64,000 bases of DNA from Mycolicibacterium sp. (GTDB taxonomy: Bacteria > Actinomycetota > Actinomycetes > Mycobacteriales > Mycobacteriaceae), in contig NZ_JAEMTA010000013.1 of the NCBI RefSeq assembly GCF_016462545.1, positions 1 through 64,000 on the forward strand, read 5' to 3'. A program made the position numbers and the translations under genes. The notes beneath the pieces were generated by a model that worked only from the letters and a program-made list of their open reading frames with translations, ran no database searches and was not told the DNA's origin. This document shows, piece after piece, positions 1 through 8,513 of this stretch. Each line of letters starts with the position of its first letter. Position 1 is the first letter of the stretch.

Positions 1-265
1 CCCCGTTGCAGTCGGCCGCGGCCTGCCGGAGCTTCAATGCTTCCTGGTATGCGTCGGAGTAGTACCACTCCTTGGCTGCATCGACGGAGTCGAATTCCAG
101 CAGGACCGTTTGAGTCCCGTGCCACTGACCCTCGAGCGTCTCGACCGCGGGGCCGAAGGCAAGCACCTTCGCCGCACCCATCGTCTGACTCGCCAACTTG
201 CCGTACTCCGCCATGCCTGCTGGATCCTTGATGTCCTCGGTGATGATCACGTAACCCTTGGGCAT
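1..265 (-). CDS. DUF1330 family protein (3' end outside window)
   Basis: Reading leftward from ATG at 265 gives at least 88 residues beginning MPKGYVIITEDIKDPAGMAE. This is a typical DUF1330 start, a small alpha/beta-barrel dimeric fold with no settled function. The later segment with an ETLEGQW-like and a LLEFDS-like motif followed by aromatic-rich AKEWYYSDAYQ fits the family. The usual length is about 95-100 residues, so only the last few are missing at the window edge. An AAGGAG ribosome-binding site lies just upstream. The gene is last after P450 and ferredoxin on the same strand, so it probably belongs to that operon. Its role there is unknown. Confidence 0.85.
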   Translation of the reverse strand, partial: MPKGYVIITEDIKDPAGMAEYGKLASQTMGAAKVLAFGPAVETLEGQWHGTQTVLLEFDSVDAAKEWYYSDAYQEALKLRQAAADCNG

Positions 266-297
266 GACGAAACTCCTTGTCGGTGAGGCGGGTTGAA

Positions 298-486
298 TCA
301 AATCTCGTGAATTGCGCGCTCAGGGCAATTCGCGATGGCCTCGCGGGTCGCACCCTCGAACTCGGTGGGGACGTCACCCGGATCGGCTACCGCCCACCCG
401 TCGTCGGTCATCTCGAAGACCTCGGGACACAACGTCAGGCACATGCCGTGGCCCGCGCAGCGATCCTCGTCGACGGCGACCCTCAT
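298..486 (-). CDS. [3Fe-4S]-type ferredoxin, P450 partner
   Basis: A 62-residue ferredoxin with C10, H13, C16 and a late C54-P. This is the CxxHxxC...CP pattern of mycobacterial P450-linked ferredoxins, in which His takes the place of the second cysteine. An extra C20-P21 follows C16. It should carry electrons from a reductase, not present nearby, to the adjacent P450. Its ATG overlaps the P450 stop by four bases, so the two are translationally coupled. The partner assignment rests on this coupling. Confidence 0.92.
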   Translation of the reverse strand: MRVAVDEDRCAGHGMCLTLCPEVFEMTDDGWAVADPGDVPTEFEGATREAIANCPERAIHEI

Positions 487-1781
487 CGAACGTCGAACTC
501 CAGGTGCAGGTCGATGATTCCGCGCAGGATGAACGTCGGAATGTACCTGTAGTCACGGTGATCCGCGGGGCCGTGATGTTCCTCGGAGATCCTGATGTCG
601 GTGGTGCGATCGAGGAGTCGCTCCAAGCCGACCCGGGTCTCGGCGCGAGCGAGCGGTGCGCCGGGGCAACTGTGGATGCCGCGACCGAACGCGAGGTGCT
701 GGCGGGCGTTCTTGCGCGTGGTGTCGAACTCGTCGGGTTCGTCGAAGCGCCGCGGGTCGCGGTTGGCCGCGCCGTTGAGCACCATGACGGTGGTGCCGGC
801 ACCCAACTCGTGCTCACCGATGGTGACGGGCGTACGGGACAGCCGGAAGTCACCCTTCACCGGGCTCTCGAACCGCAATGCTTCCTCGATGAAGTTGGGC
901 AGCAGGCTGCGGTCCTCGCGGACCTGCTTCTGAACGTCGGGGCGGTCGCCGAGAACCTTCAACGCCGTTCCGAGCAGCCGGACGGTGGTCTCCTGGCCGG
1001 CCGAGAAGACGTTGGTGGCCACACGCGCGACGTCACCGGGGCTGGGCGTCGTGCCATCGGGGAAGAGCGCGGTGGCCAACCCGGTCAGGATGTCGTCGCG
1101 CGGATTCTGCCTGCGGTCGGTGACGTAGTCCTCGAACTGGCCGTACAGGAACTCCAGCGGGGAGTGCGACAGCGACTCCTTGCTCGTGCTCCCGACGCCC
1201 CCTCCGGAGTGCTGCGAGATGCCGTCGACGAAGGCGGTGCGGTCCTCGGGCGGGATGCCCAGCAGGTCGGCGATGACGAGCAGCGTGAAGGGGCTGGCGA
1301 AGCCCTTGATGAACTCCCCCTTGCCCGGCGCGAGGAAGTCGTCGAGCACTTCGTCGGCCAGCAGCCACATCGCATCCTCGTTCTCCTTGAGGCGCTTGGG
1401 GGTGATCAGCCGCATCATCAGCGATCGGTGGTTGGTGTGCACCGGCGGATCGAGCGTCGGCAATTGATCGCTGAAGGGAAGCTCGTCGCGGTGTTGCTCG
1501 ATCAGATCGGTGACATCGTCACCCTCCAACGGCACGGGGAAGCCCGGGAAGGGACCGGTCACCGAAAGGCAGGACGAGAACGTCTTCTCGTCGTTGTAGA
1601 CCGAAACTGCTTCCTCCCAGCCCGTGATCATCGTGACGCCGTAATGGTCCTCGACCTGGACCGGACACCTGTCGCGCAACGCGTTGAAGTACGGGTATGG
1701 GTCCTCGACGAGCCGCGGGTCCCTGAACCAGTCAATGCCAGCGGGGTCGATCGTCATCCAGTGCTCCATCCCTGACGCCAC
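483..1781 (-). CDS. Cytochrome P450 monooxygenase
   Basis: A soluble bacterial class I P450 of 432 residues. Visible motifs in order are the I-helix SAGQETT, the K-helix ExxR in EEALRFESP, and the heme loop AFGRGIHSCPGAPLARAE with the thiolate Cys. Gln replaces the usual His or Asp in AGxE(T/S)T. It is expected to hydroxylate a hydrophobic substrate with electrons from the downstream ferredoxin. The first ATG (MASGMEHW) is used here, but internal Met at residues 5 and 9 could be the start. Two tandem operator-like sites lie immediately upstream (1786-1823). The substrate cannot be told from sequence. Confidence 0.95.
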   Translation of the reverse strand: MASGMEHWMTIDPAGIDWFRDPRLVEDPYPYFNALRDRCPVQVEDHYGVTMITGWEEAVSVYNDEKTFSSCLSVTGPFPGFPVPLEGDDVTDLIEQHRDELPFSDQLPTLDPPVHTNHRSLMMRLITPKRLKENEDAMWLLADEVLDDFLAPGKGEFIKGFASPFTLLVIADLLGIPPEDRTAFVDGISQHSGGGVGSTSKESLSHSPLEFLYGQFEDYVTDRRQNPRDDILTGLATALFPDGTTPSPGDVARVATNVFSAGQETTVRLLGTALKVLGDRPDVQKQVREDRSLLPNFIEEALRFESPVKGDFRLSRTPVTIGEHELGAGTTVMVLNGAANRDPRRFDEPDEFDTTRKNARQHLAFGRGIHSCPGAPLARAETRVGLERLLDRTTDIRISEEHHGPADHRDYRYIPTFILRGIIDLHLEFDVR

Positions 1782-1785
1782 CCGA

Positions 1786-1823
1786 CGAGAATGCGCCTCT
1801 CATTGGTGAGTATTACATTTTCA
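1786..1823. promoter_or_regulatory. Tandem operator-like sites before the P450 operon
   Basis: Two 17-bp sites with starts 21 bp apart. 1807-1823 reads TGAGTAT-TAC-ATTTTCA, matching 12 of 14 arm positions of the window-wide palindrome TGAGAAT-N3-ATTCTCA. 1786-1802 reads CGAGAAT-GCG-CCTCTCA, matching 11 of 14. They lie directly upstream of the P450 start at 1781, where a repressor would block transcription. Matches were judged by eye. Confidence 0.6.
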
Positions 1824-1839
1824 TAGCTCAGCTTCACAG

Positions 1840-2028
1840 TCAACGAGGCCAGCGCGGGCCTCGGGGCGAGACCGCCGCCGCCAGCACGGACAGTCCGACG
1901 GCGACGGCGAACACACCCAGCACGAGATGTCGCGGAAACCCGCTCGACGCGAATGCCCAGATCTGCAGTCCGCCGGCAGTGAGTGCCAGCAGACCGAATG
2001 CCAGCGCAGCCAGTCGCAGTGAGGTCAC
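1840..2028 (-). CDS. Small putative membrane protein, two helices
   Basis: A 62-residue reading frame (GTG at 2028) with two hydrophobic stretches separated by a short FPRHL loop and a basic C-terminus (PRGPRWPR). A longer form from TTG at 2082 is possible but would overlap the palindrome before the divergent TetR gene. It lies between the P450 head and TetR and reads leftward. I do not recognise a family. Coding status is supported only by clean transmembrane-like composition, so treat it as hypothetical. Confidence 0.4.
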   Translation of the reverse strand: MTSLRLAALAFGLLALTAGGLQIWAFASSGFPRHLVLGVFAVAVGLSVLAAAVSPRGPRWPR

Positions 2029-2068
2029 GGTTTCCAGTGTGCGACGCCGAACGTGAGCCGGACTTAGT

Positions 2069-2082
2069 TTGACACTGGTCAA
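2069..2082. promoter_or_regulatory. Palindrome upstream of TetR (candidate operator)
   Basis: TTGAC-ACTG-GTCAA, a perfect inverted repeat with five-base arms, lies 29 bp before the GTG of the TetR gene at 2111. TTGACA within it also resembles a -35 box. The position suits autoregulation by that TetR. It differs from the TGAGAAT palindrome seen elsewhere. Confidence 0.4.
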
Positions 2083-2110
2083 CTAGCGCAGGCAGCGCTA
2101 TGGTGCAATC

Positions 2111-2779
2111 GTGGCCGATGTCGCTGGTTCGATCTCCGCTGACCGAGGTCAGCGTCGAGCCACGTTTCAACGCGCCAAGTCCCACGAGACCAAGCGCATG
2201 CTCGTCCACGCGGCGATGGCGCTGTGGCGCACGAAGGGGTACGCCACCACCACCGTCGCCGAGATTTGCACCGCCGCCGGAGTGTCCAAGGCGCTCTTCT
2301 ACTTCTATTTCCCCCGCAAGGAGGACGTGCTGTTCGAGGTGGGCGTCATGTCGACGCAGGCTGCGCAGCGCACCATCCGCGACCTCCTCGCCAAGCCCTA
2401 CGAGATCCGCGACGTCGTCTCCGCGGCGTTGGCCACGTTCGAGCGTTCGATGGCGCGCAACCCTCGCGAGCTGATCGTCGAGACCATCCTCGAGGGCTAC
2501 CGACACGAGCACCGAATCCTCGCCGGCGGCTCGACTGACGATCTCGACGCGGACATGTTCACCGAGCTGTTCGAGCGGGCACATGCCGACGGCAAATTGG
2601 GCTCGAGCACCCGCGTCGAGGACGTTCCCCACCTCGCGTATCTCGCTCAGACGATGGTCAGCGAAGGCGCACGCCACTGGGCGGCGGGTTCGTTCGGCGA
2701 CCGTTCGTTCACGGGCGTCGTCAGCGACGACATCACCACGCTCGTCGATGGTTACCGCCACCGTACGAATCAACCCTGA
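2111..2779 (+). CDS. TetR family transcriptional regulator
   Basis: A 222-residue TetR-type repressor. The helix-turn-helix (about residues 38-80) includes ALWRTKGYATTTVAEICTAA followed by GVSKALFYFYFPRKEDVLFE, with the usual (Y/F)-x-YF signature. The rest is a helical ligand-binding domain without recognisable specificity. The start is GTG. It sits directly upstream of an acyl-CoA dehydrogenase, phosphotransferase-like and quinone oxidoreductase unit, which it probably controls, and it has its own palindrome at 2069-2082. Confidence 0.92.
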   Translation: MADVAGSISADRGQRRATFQRAKSHETKRMLVHAAMALWRTKGYATTTVAEICTAAGVSKALFYFYFPRKEDVLFEVGVMSTQAAQRTIRDLLAKPYEIRDVVSAALATFERSMARNPRELIVETILEGYRHEHRILAGGSTDDLDADMFTELFERAHADGKLGSSTRVEDVPHLAYLAQTMVSEGARHWAAGSFGDRSFTGVVSDDITTLVDGYRHRTNQP

Positions 2780-2796
2780 CCCGGCAAGGAGGCCGC

Positions 2797-4095
2797 ATGT
2801 GGGATTTCGAGACAGATCCGCAGTATCAGGAGCTACTGGACTGGGCGGACGAATTCGTCACCAATGAGGTCGAACCACTCGACCTGATGTGGCCGCACCT
2901 GCAGTTCACCCCGTTGGACGACACCCGACGAAAGGTCGTCGACCCGCTCAAGCAGCAGGTTCGCGAGAAAGGTTTGTGGGCAACGCATCTCGGCCCCGAA
3001 TACGGCGGCCAGGGCTACGGGCAGCTGAAGCTGGCGCTGCTGAACGAGATTCTCGGCCGTTCTCAGTGGGCACCGATCGTCTTCGGCTGCCAGGCTCCCG
3101 ACACCGGCAATGCGGAGATCATCGCGCACTACGGCACACCCGAGCAGAAGGACCGCTACCTGCGCCCCTTGCTCGACGGTGAACTCTTCTCCAGCTACTC
3201 GATGACCGAGCCCCAGGGCGGCGCCGACCCGACTCAGTTCAGGACCAGCGCCGTGCGCGACGGCGACGACTGGGTGATCAACGGGTGGAAGTACTTCTCC
3301 TCCAACGCAAGCACCGCAGCGTTCCTGATCGTCATGGTCGTCACCAACCCCGACGTCAGCCCGTATCAGGGCATGTCGATGTTCCTGCTGCCGACCGACA
3401 CGCCAGGGGTCGAGATCGTCCGCAATGCGGGTCTGTACGGCGAGCAAGAAGGCGAGGGCTCGCATGCCCTGATCCACTACGACAACGTGCGGGTGCCGGA
3501 TTCGGCGTTGCTCGGCGGGGAGGGGCAGGCCTTCGTCATCGCCCAGACGCGCCTGGGCGGCGGGCGGATACACCACGCGATGCGCACCATCGGCCTGGCG
3601 CAGAAGGCAATCGACATGATGTGCGAGCGTGCCCTCAGCCGCGAGACGGCAGGCAGCCTGCTCTCCGACAAGCAAATCGTCCAGGGCTACATCGCCGACT
3701 CCTACGCGCAACTCAAGCAGTTTCGGCTGCTGGTGCTCTACACCGCGTGGGAGATCGACAAGTTCAACGATTACAAGAGGGTGCGGAAGGACATCGCCAC
3801 GGTCAAGGTGGTGATGCCAACGGTTCTGCACGACATCGCCTGGCGCGCAATGCAAGTGCACGGCGCACTCGGCGTCACGAACGAAATGCCGTTCCTCGGC
3901 ATGGTGACGGGTGCGGCTGTCATGGGGTTGGCCGACGGGCCCACCGAGGTGCACAAGACGACGGTCGCGAAGCAGGTGCTGAGGAACTACCAGGCCAGCG
4001 ACGATGTCTGGCCGACGGAGTGGATCCCCCGCAAGCGCGACGCGGCGCGCGCGAAGTATGCCGAGTACGTGGAGTGGGAAGTGGGCAACCAATGA
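2797..4095 (+). CDS. Acyl-CoA dehydrogenase (FadE-like)
   Basis: A 432-residue flavin-dependent acyl-CoA dehydrogenase that would introduce an alpha,beta double bond into an acyl-CoA. The N-terminal helical domain has EYGGQGYGQ, the middle beta domain has SYSMTEPQGGADPTQF and WVINGWKYFSSNA, and the C-terminal domain has VHGALGVTNEMPF and GLADGPTEVHK. This resembles the 'FadE plus phosphotransferase' type that acts on short or branched acyl-CoAs. AAGGAGG precedes the ATG. The stop overlaps the next gene by four bases. Confidence 0.94.
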   Translation: MWDFETDPQYQELLDWADEFVTNEVEPLDLMWPHLQFTPLDDTRRKVVDPLKQQVREKGLWATHLGPEYGGQGYGQLKLALLNEILGRSQWAPIVFGCQAPDTGNAEIIAHYGTPEQKDRYLRPLLDGELFSSYSMTEPQGGADPTQFRTSAVRDGDDWVINGWKYFSSNASTAAFLIVMVVTNPDVSPYQGMSMFLLPTDTPGVEIVRNAGLYGEQEGEGSHALIHYDNVRVPDSALLGGEGQAFVIAQTRLGGGRIHHAMRTIGLAQKAIDMMCERALSRETAGSLLSDKQIVQGYIADSYAQLKQFRLLVLYTAWEIDKFNDYKRVRKDIATVKVVMPTVLHDIAWRAMQVHGALGVTNEMPFLGMVTGAAVMGLADGPTEVHKTTVAKQVLRNYQASDDVWPTEWIPRKRDAARAKYAEYVEWEVGNQ

Positions 4096-5126
4096 CCGAC
4101 GTCCGTCCGGCCATCGACACCGAGCGGCTCGCCGCCTGGATGGACGAGGCGGCTCTGCCCGGTAAGGGTGAACCGCTGAGCACGCGGTTCCTCTCCGGCG
4201 GAACGCAGAACGTCATCTACGAGATCACCCGTGGCGAGCAGAGATGCGTCATCCGGATGCCACCGCCTGGTGCTCCCCCGGACCGCGACAAGGGCATCCT
4301 GCGTGAGTGGCGCATCATCGAGGCGCTCGACGGAACCGAGGTTCCGCACACCGCGGCGGTCGGCGTGTGCGAGGACGCATCGGTCCTCGGCCGGCCGTTC
4401 TACCTGATGGGCTTCGTCGACGGCTGGTCTCCGATGGATGAACACGGCACGTGGCCCGAGCCGTTCCACAGTGATCTCGACGCACGGCCCGGGCTCTCCT
4501 ATCAACTGGCCGAGGGCATCGCACTGCTGTCGAAGGTGGATTGGAAGGCCAAGGGGCTGAGCGACCTTGGGCGTCCGGATGGGTTTCACGACCGCCAGGT
4601 CGCGAGGTGGACGGGGTTCCTGGAGCGGATCAAGAAGCGCGACCTACCCGGCCTCGACGTCGCCACCGATTGGCTCAACGCGCACGCGCCGCTGGACTTC
4701 ATCCCCGGCCTGATGCATGGCGACTACCAGTTCGCCAACGTGATGTATCGACACGGCGCGCCGGCTCGGTTGGCGGCGCTCGTCGACTGGGAGATGGGCA
4801 CCGTCGGTGATCCGAAACTGGACCTGGGCTGGATGGTGCAGAGCTGGCCGTCCGGGCCCGACGACACCGCGGCCATGAGCTACGTCGACATGCGCGGCAT
4901 GCCGTCGCGCGATCAGGTCGTCGCGCACTACGCCGAGGTGTCGGGCCGCCAGGTCGACGATCTGGATTACTACCTGGTGCTGGCCAAGTGGAAGCTGGCG
5001 ATCGTGCTGGAGCAGGGATTTCAGCGCGCGGGTGACGACGAGAAACTGCTGGCGTTCGGTCCCGTCGTCACCGACCTGATGGCTTCGGCGGCTGAACTCG
5101 CCTCCTCCACCGACTACTCCGGGTGA
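4092..5126 (+). CDS. Aminoglycoside-phosphotransferase-fold protein (kinase-like)
   Basis: A 344-residue protein of the APH/choline kinase fold. Motifs are GLMHGDYQFANVM (catalytic loop HGDxxxxN) and LVDWEMGTVGDPKLDLGW (metal-binding DxE/DP region). Homologues are widely found next to acyl-CoA dehydrogenases in actinobacteria, and in some organisms are fused to them. There they are thought to act on hydroxyacyl-CoA by phosphorylation and elimination; that activity is not shown for this protein. The ATG overlaps the upstream stop (ATGA). The longer reading frame that begins at 3285 is an artefact running through the dehydrogenase in another frame. Confidence 0.9.
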   Translation: MTDVRPAIDTERLAAWMDEAALPGKGEPLSTRFLSGGTQNVIYEITRGEQRCVIRMPPPGAPPDRDKGILREWRIIEALDGTEVPHTAAVGVCEDASVLGRPFYLMGFVDGWSPMDEHGTWPEPFHSDLDARPGLSYQLAEGIALLSKVDWKAKGLSDLGRPDGFHDRQVARWTGFLERIKKRDLPGLDVATDWLNAHAPLDFIPGLMHGDYQFANVMYRHGAPARLAALVDWEMGTVGDPKLDLGWMVQSWPSGPDDTAAMSYVDMRGMPSRDQVVAHYAEVSGRQVDDLDYYLVLAKWKLAIVLEQGFQRAGDDEKLLAFGPVVTDLMASAAELASSTDYSG

Positions 5127-6109
5127 TGCGCGCGGCCGTCTGCCCGGCCTACGGTCCACCCGAGGTGATCCGCATCGAGGAGCGTCCAGATCCGACAGTC
5201 GGTGCCGGCCAGGCGCTGGTGCGCGTGCAGGCGGCGGCGGTGAACTTTCCGGACGTGCTGTTGATGGCCGACGAGTATCAGATCAGCGTGCCGCCGCCGT
5301 TCATACCTGGCAGTGAGTTCGCCGGCGTCATCGAAGAGTTGGACGGGCAGGCAACGGGTTTCGCCGTCGGCGACCGTGTGATGGGCGCCGGGCTCTTTGG
5401 CGCTTTCGCCGAGCGGGTGGCGGTATCCGCGGCCGGTCTGAGCCGGCTACCGGAGGACGTCGATGCCCGCACCGGGGCGGCGTTCGGTGTCGCCTACCGC
5501 ACCGCTCATCACGCGCTGCGGTCGATGGCCCAGATATCGGCAGGCGATGAGCTGCTCGTCCTCGGCGCGGGCGGCGGTGTCGGGCTGGCCGCCGTCCAGC
5601 TGGGCGTGGCGCTCGGCGCCAGGGTCACCGCGGTGGCGTCATCGTCCGAGAAGCTGCACGTGGCAGGACATTACGGAGCGTCGCGTCTGGTCAATCACCG
5701 CGACGGCGAGCTCCGAGCAGCGTTGCGCGAGGCGCTACCGGACGGAGCGGACGCCGTCGTCGACCCGGTCGGTGGCGACCTCTCCGAACCCGCACTGCGC
5801 GCGCTGCGGCGGGGCGGCCGCTTCGTCACGATCGGCTACGCCTCGGGGGTGATCCCCCGCATTCCGCTGAACCTGGTCCTGGTCAAGGGAATCCGAATCG
5901 TCGGCTTCCAGTTCCAAGACGTCCCGGCCACCGAGTTCACCCGCAACGAGGACGAGCTGAGAACCCTCTTGACGACGGGGCGAGTGACTCCTCACATCGG
6001 GGCGTCGTACTCGTTGAGCGAGACGGCGCAGGCCCTGCGGCACGTCGCCGACGGGCGAGCCATCGGCAAGGTGCTCATCGACGTCCAGGACGTCATCGGC
6101 CAACGCTGA
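5126..6109 (+). CDS. NADPH:quinone oxidoreductase, zinc-free MDR family
   Basis: A 327-residue medium-chain reductase (328 if GTG at 5123 is the start). The N-terminal GroES-like domain includes NFPDVLLMADEYQ and PPFIPGSEFAGVI. The Rossmann domain has LGAGGGVGLAAVQLG for NADPH. The structural and catalytic zinc cysteines are absent, as in QorA-type enzymes. It would reduce quinones or enones. Its start overlaps the kinase-like gene by one base, completing a TetR-FadE-APH-Qor unit. Confidence 0.9.
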   Translation: MRAAVCPAYGPPEVIRIEERPDPTVGAGQALVRVQAAAVNFPDVLLMADEYQISVPPPFIPGSEFAGVIEELDGQATGFAVGDRVMGAGLFGAFAERVAVSAAGLSRLPEDVDARTGAAFGVAYRTAHHALRSMAQISAGDELLVLGAGGGVGLAAVQLGVALGARVTAVASSSEKLHVAGHYGASRLVNHRDGELRAALREALPDGADAVVDPVGGDLSEPALRALRRGGRFVTIGYASGVIPRIPLNLVLVKGIRIVGFQFQDVPATEFTRNEDELRTLLTTGRVTPHIGASYSLSETAQALRHVADGRAIGKVLIDVQDVIGQR

Positions 6110-6121
6110 GCCGTGGGCGGG

Positions 6122-6625
6122 TCAGCCGGCCGGGACCAGGTCCGCGGCCACCGACGGCCGGGCCATGACTCCGCGCCGGAACGTCTCGGCGGTGCCGACC
6201 GCGACGGGATGGTGAATGGCGACGAGCGCCTGAGCCTTGAAGGCACGCGCCGCGGCGCTGAGTTGATGAGACACCGAGCCGACGGTGTCGTCGAGTTCCT
6301 CGGGACAATGCTCACCCCACAGCGTGACCTCGGTGAGCCCGTGGCCGAGTGCCTCGAGCACGCCTCGACGGACGCGCGGGTCGGTCGAGAACAGCTCCGC
6401 GGCCACGGCGACGGTCTGCGGATGCGGCCGGTCGGCCCACATCTCGAGCGCCCCCTGCAGGTCCTGAGTCTCCACGCCGAGGATCTCCAGCGGCCGCAGA
6501 TCCTGGGCACCGTCGATGAGCACGGTGACGTCCCATCCCGCCATCACGCGGTCGACCATCCAACCCCCCGCGAACCTGACGACGTCCCCGACGTTGGGAG
6601 ACACCACGTCCAGTCGATATCTCAT
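6122..6625 (-). CDS. Conserved protein of unknown function, TetR-linked
   Basis: A 167-residue protein beginning MRYRLDVVSPNVGDVVRFAG. I do not recognise a characterised family. It has an alternating hydrophobic and charged pattern (MAGWDVTVLIDGAQDLRPLEIL, then an Ala-rich helical second half), no signal peptide and no membrane segment. The start at 6625 overlaps the upstream TetR stop by four bases, so the two are co-expressed. The frame could be extended upstream to 6721, but only by running inside TetR, so I rejected that start. Confidence 0.7.
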   Translation of the reverse strand: MRYRLDVVSPNVGDVVRFAGGWMVDRVMAGWDVTVLIDGAQDLRPLEILGVETQDLQGALEMWADRPHPQTVAVAAELFSTDPRVRRGVLEALGHGLTEVTLWGEHCPEELDDTVGSVSHQLSAAARAFKAQALVAIHHPVAVGTAETFRRGVMARPSVAADLVPAG

Positions 6626-7245
6626 GTCCTGCTCCTGTCCGACGGTTCGAAGTCTCGGGCGAGCGTCTCGGCGTACCCCGTGAAGACCTCGATCAGGGGT
6701 ATCGAAGGATCGAGCAGCCATGCGGTCTCCATTCCGTTGACGAAGGCGAGAATCTCCACGGCCTTGTTGGCCGGATCGAAGTCCCGGCGGTAGGCGCCCG
6801 CATCCTGGGCACGTCGGATCAGGTCTGCGACGATGTCGACTCCGGCGCGTTGCCGCCTCAAGAGCCGATCGTGCAGGGGGGCGTCCGGTGAGATGTTCTC
6901 GATGAGTAGTACCGAGAAGGTACCGACGAGTTCTGGTGCCCGAGTGAACCGCTCGGCGACGCGACGGATCTCGGTGATGAGATCGCCCGACCGGTCGGCG
7001 TGAATGTCGTCATCGGCGTCGCGAGCGTCGAGCACCGCGTTGAGCAACTGCTCCTTGGACTCGAAGTGGTGGAGCAGCCCCGCGGGGCTCACCCCTGCTT
7101 CCTTGGCAATCTGCGCCAGCGAGGTGTTGCGCCACCCGTGGCGCGATACCAGCCGTTCAGCGACGTCGAGAATCCGCTGCTTGCGGTCCTCGCCTTTGGC
7201 GAGCAACGTCGCATAGGGCCTGGGAGACTCCCCAAGAACGGACAC
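6622..7245 (-). CDS. TetR family transcriptional regulator
   Basis: A 207-residue TetR regulator from GTG at 7245, preceded by GAGGGAG. The helix-turn-helix region is SRHGWRNTSLAQIAKEAGVS followed by PAGLLHHFESKEQLLNAVLD. The C-terminal half (VGTFSVLLIENISPDAPLHD, FVNGMETAWLLDPSIPLIE) is a ligand pocket resembling regulators of hydrophobic effectors. It is coupled to the unknown protein that follows. A 28-bp imperfect inverted repeat upstream (7266-7293) is its likely operator. The longer frame to 7575 lacks support. Confidence 0.9.
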   Translation of the reverse strand: MSVLGESPRPYATLLAKGEDRKQRILDVAERLVSRHGWRNTSLAQIAKEAGVSPAGLLHHFESKEQLLNAVLDARDADDDIHADRSGDLITEIRRVAERFTRAPELVGTFSVLLIENISPDAPLHDRLLRRQRAGVDIVADLIRRAQDAGAYRRDFDPANKAVEILAFVNGMETAWLLDPSIPLIEVFTGYAETLARDFEPSDRSRT

Positions 7246-7265
7246 CGAACTCCCTCGTTCGAACC

Positions 7266-7293
7266 AACCTAGTGAACACACAGTAGGTAGGTT
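7266..7293. promoter_or_regulatory. Candidate TetR operator (AACCTA...TAGGTT)
   Basis: An inverted repeat with AACCTA at 7266-7271 and TAGGTT at 7288-7293 around a 16-base centre. It lies 20 bp upstream of the TetR start at 7245. An inner CCTA/TAGG pair offers an alternative pairing. Autoregulation is inferred from position only. Confidence 0.45.
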
Positions 7294-7333
7294 TTGCCGC
7301 TGTGACAAGCGTCTCTTGATTCGTGGCGTCTGA

Positions 7334-7350
7334 GGAGCGGTCAGCGCTCC
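7334..7350 (-). terminator. Short hairpin after the thiolase gene
   Basis: GGAGCG and CGCTCC form a six-base stem with a five-base loop, 18 bp beyond the thiolase stop. There is no clear U-tract, as is usual in mycobacteria. It could end the 13896-7368 operon. Confidence 0.4.
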
Positions 7351-7367
7351 CGGATGCACATGAATCG

Positions 7368-8513
7368 CTAGGCGATGAGTTCGACGAGCGTCGCGTTGGC
7401 GGTGCCGCCGCCCTCGCACATGGTCTGCAATCCGTAGCGAATTCCATTGTCCCGCATGTGATGAATCATCCGCGTCATCAGCACGGCACCCGAAGCGCCC
7501 AGCGGGTGGCCGAGCGCGATCGCGCCACCGAGCGGGTTGAGCCGCGCCTCGTCCGCGCCGGTCTCGGCGAGCCATGCCAGCGGCACGGGGGCAAACGCCT
7601 CGTTGACCTCGTACACGCCGACCTCGCCGATGCCCACACCCGCCTTGTGGAGCACCTTCTCGGTTGCCGGGATGGGACCGGTGAGCATCAGCACCGGGTC
7701 GGCGCCCGTGACGGCCCCGGCCCGATACCGCACCAGTGGCGTCAGCCCCATGTTGACGGCGTTCTCCGCCGTGGTCACCAGAAGCGCGGCCGCGCCGTCG
7801 GAGATCTGCGACGAGTTGCCCGCATGAATGACGCCGTCGTCGGTGAACGCCGGCTTGAGCCCGGCGAGCTTCTCGACCGTGGTGCCGCGCCGGATGCCCT
7901 CGTCGGCGGTCACCACGTCACCGTCGGCGAACACGGGAACGATCTGGTCGGCGAACGCACCCGCATCCTGCGCGGCCGCCGCCCGTTCGTGCGACTGCGC
8001 GGAGTATTCGTCGAGCCGGGTCCGCGAGAGGTTCCACTTCCTGGCGATCATCTCCGCGGACAGACCCTGGTTGAACGAGAAGTCGTCATACCGGGCAAGC
8101 ACTTTCGGCCCGTAAGGCATGCCGGTGGAACGCGCCGACCCGAGCGGGACCCGGCTCATCACCTCGACACCGCCCGCGACGACGACGTCCTGCTGACCGG
8201 ACATCACCGCGTGCACGGCGAAGTCGAGCGCCTGCTGGCTCGACCCGCACGCCCGGTTCACCGTGGTGCCGGGGATGTGTTCCGGCCAGCCCGCCGCGAG
8301 TACCGAGAAGCGGCCGATATTGCTCGACTGGTCGCCGACCTGCGATACGCAACCCCAGATCACGTCGTCGATCACCGACGGATCGACGCCGGTACGTTCG
8401 GCGAGCTCGTTGAGCACGACTGCCGACAGGTCGGCGGCGTGCTGCGCGGACAGGCCGCCATTGCGCTTGCCGACGGGCGTACGGACGGCTCCGACGATGA
8501 CGGTCTCTCGCAT
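7368..8513 (-). CDS. Acetyl-CoA acetyltransferase / 3-ketoacyl-CoA thiolase (FadA-like)
   Basis: A 381-residue thiolase from MRETVIVGAVRTPVGK. It has the acylated Cys in NRACGSSQQALDF, the catalytic His in NPLGGAIALGHPLGASGAV, and the second Cys in MCEGGGTANATL. It would cleave a 3-ketoacyl-CoA to acetyl- or propionyl-CoA at the end of beta-oxidation. It is last in the amidohydrolase-FadE-SDR-CaiB-EchA-FadA operon, and its ATG overlaps the hydratase stop (TAATG). The upstream extension to 8543 runs into that hydratase and is not used. Confidence 0.94.
   Translation of the reverse strand: MRETVIVGAVRTPVGKRNGGLSAQHAADLSAVVLNELAERTGVDPSVIDDVIWGCVSQVGDQSSNIGRFSVLAAGWPEHIPGTTVNRACGSSQQALDFAVHAVMSGQQDVVVAGGVEVMSRVPLGSARSTGMPYGPKVLARYDDFSFNQGLSAEMIARKWNLSRTRLDEYSAQSHERAAAAQDAGAFADQIVPVFADGDVVTADEGIRRGTTVEKLAGLKPAFTDDGVIHAGNSSQISDGAAALLVTTAENAVNMGLTPLVRYRAGAVTGADPVLMLTGPIPATEKVLHKAGVGIGEVGVYEVNEAFAPVPLAWLAETGADEARLNPLGGAIALGHPLGASGAVLMTRMIHHMRDNGIRYGLQTMCEGGGTANATLVELIA

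Noticed and set aside
312..1775. Long rightward open frame (487 codons) opposite the P450
   Set aside because: It is the antisense of a convincing P450 and ferredoxin; its translation is Arg/Gly/Val-rich with no domain, a usual high-GC shadow.
2833..4092. Long leftward open frame opposite the acyl-CoA dehydrogenase
   Set aside because: Antisense shadow of a gene with clear family motifs; the composition is His/Arg/Val-rich and no start signal is seen.
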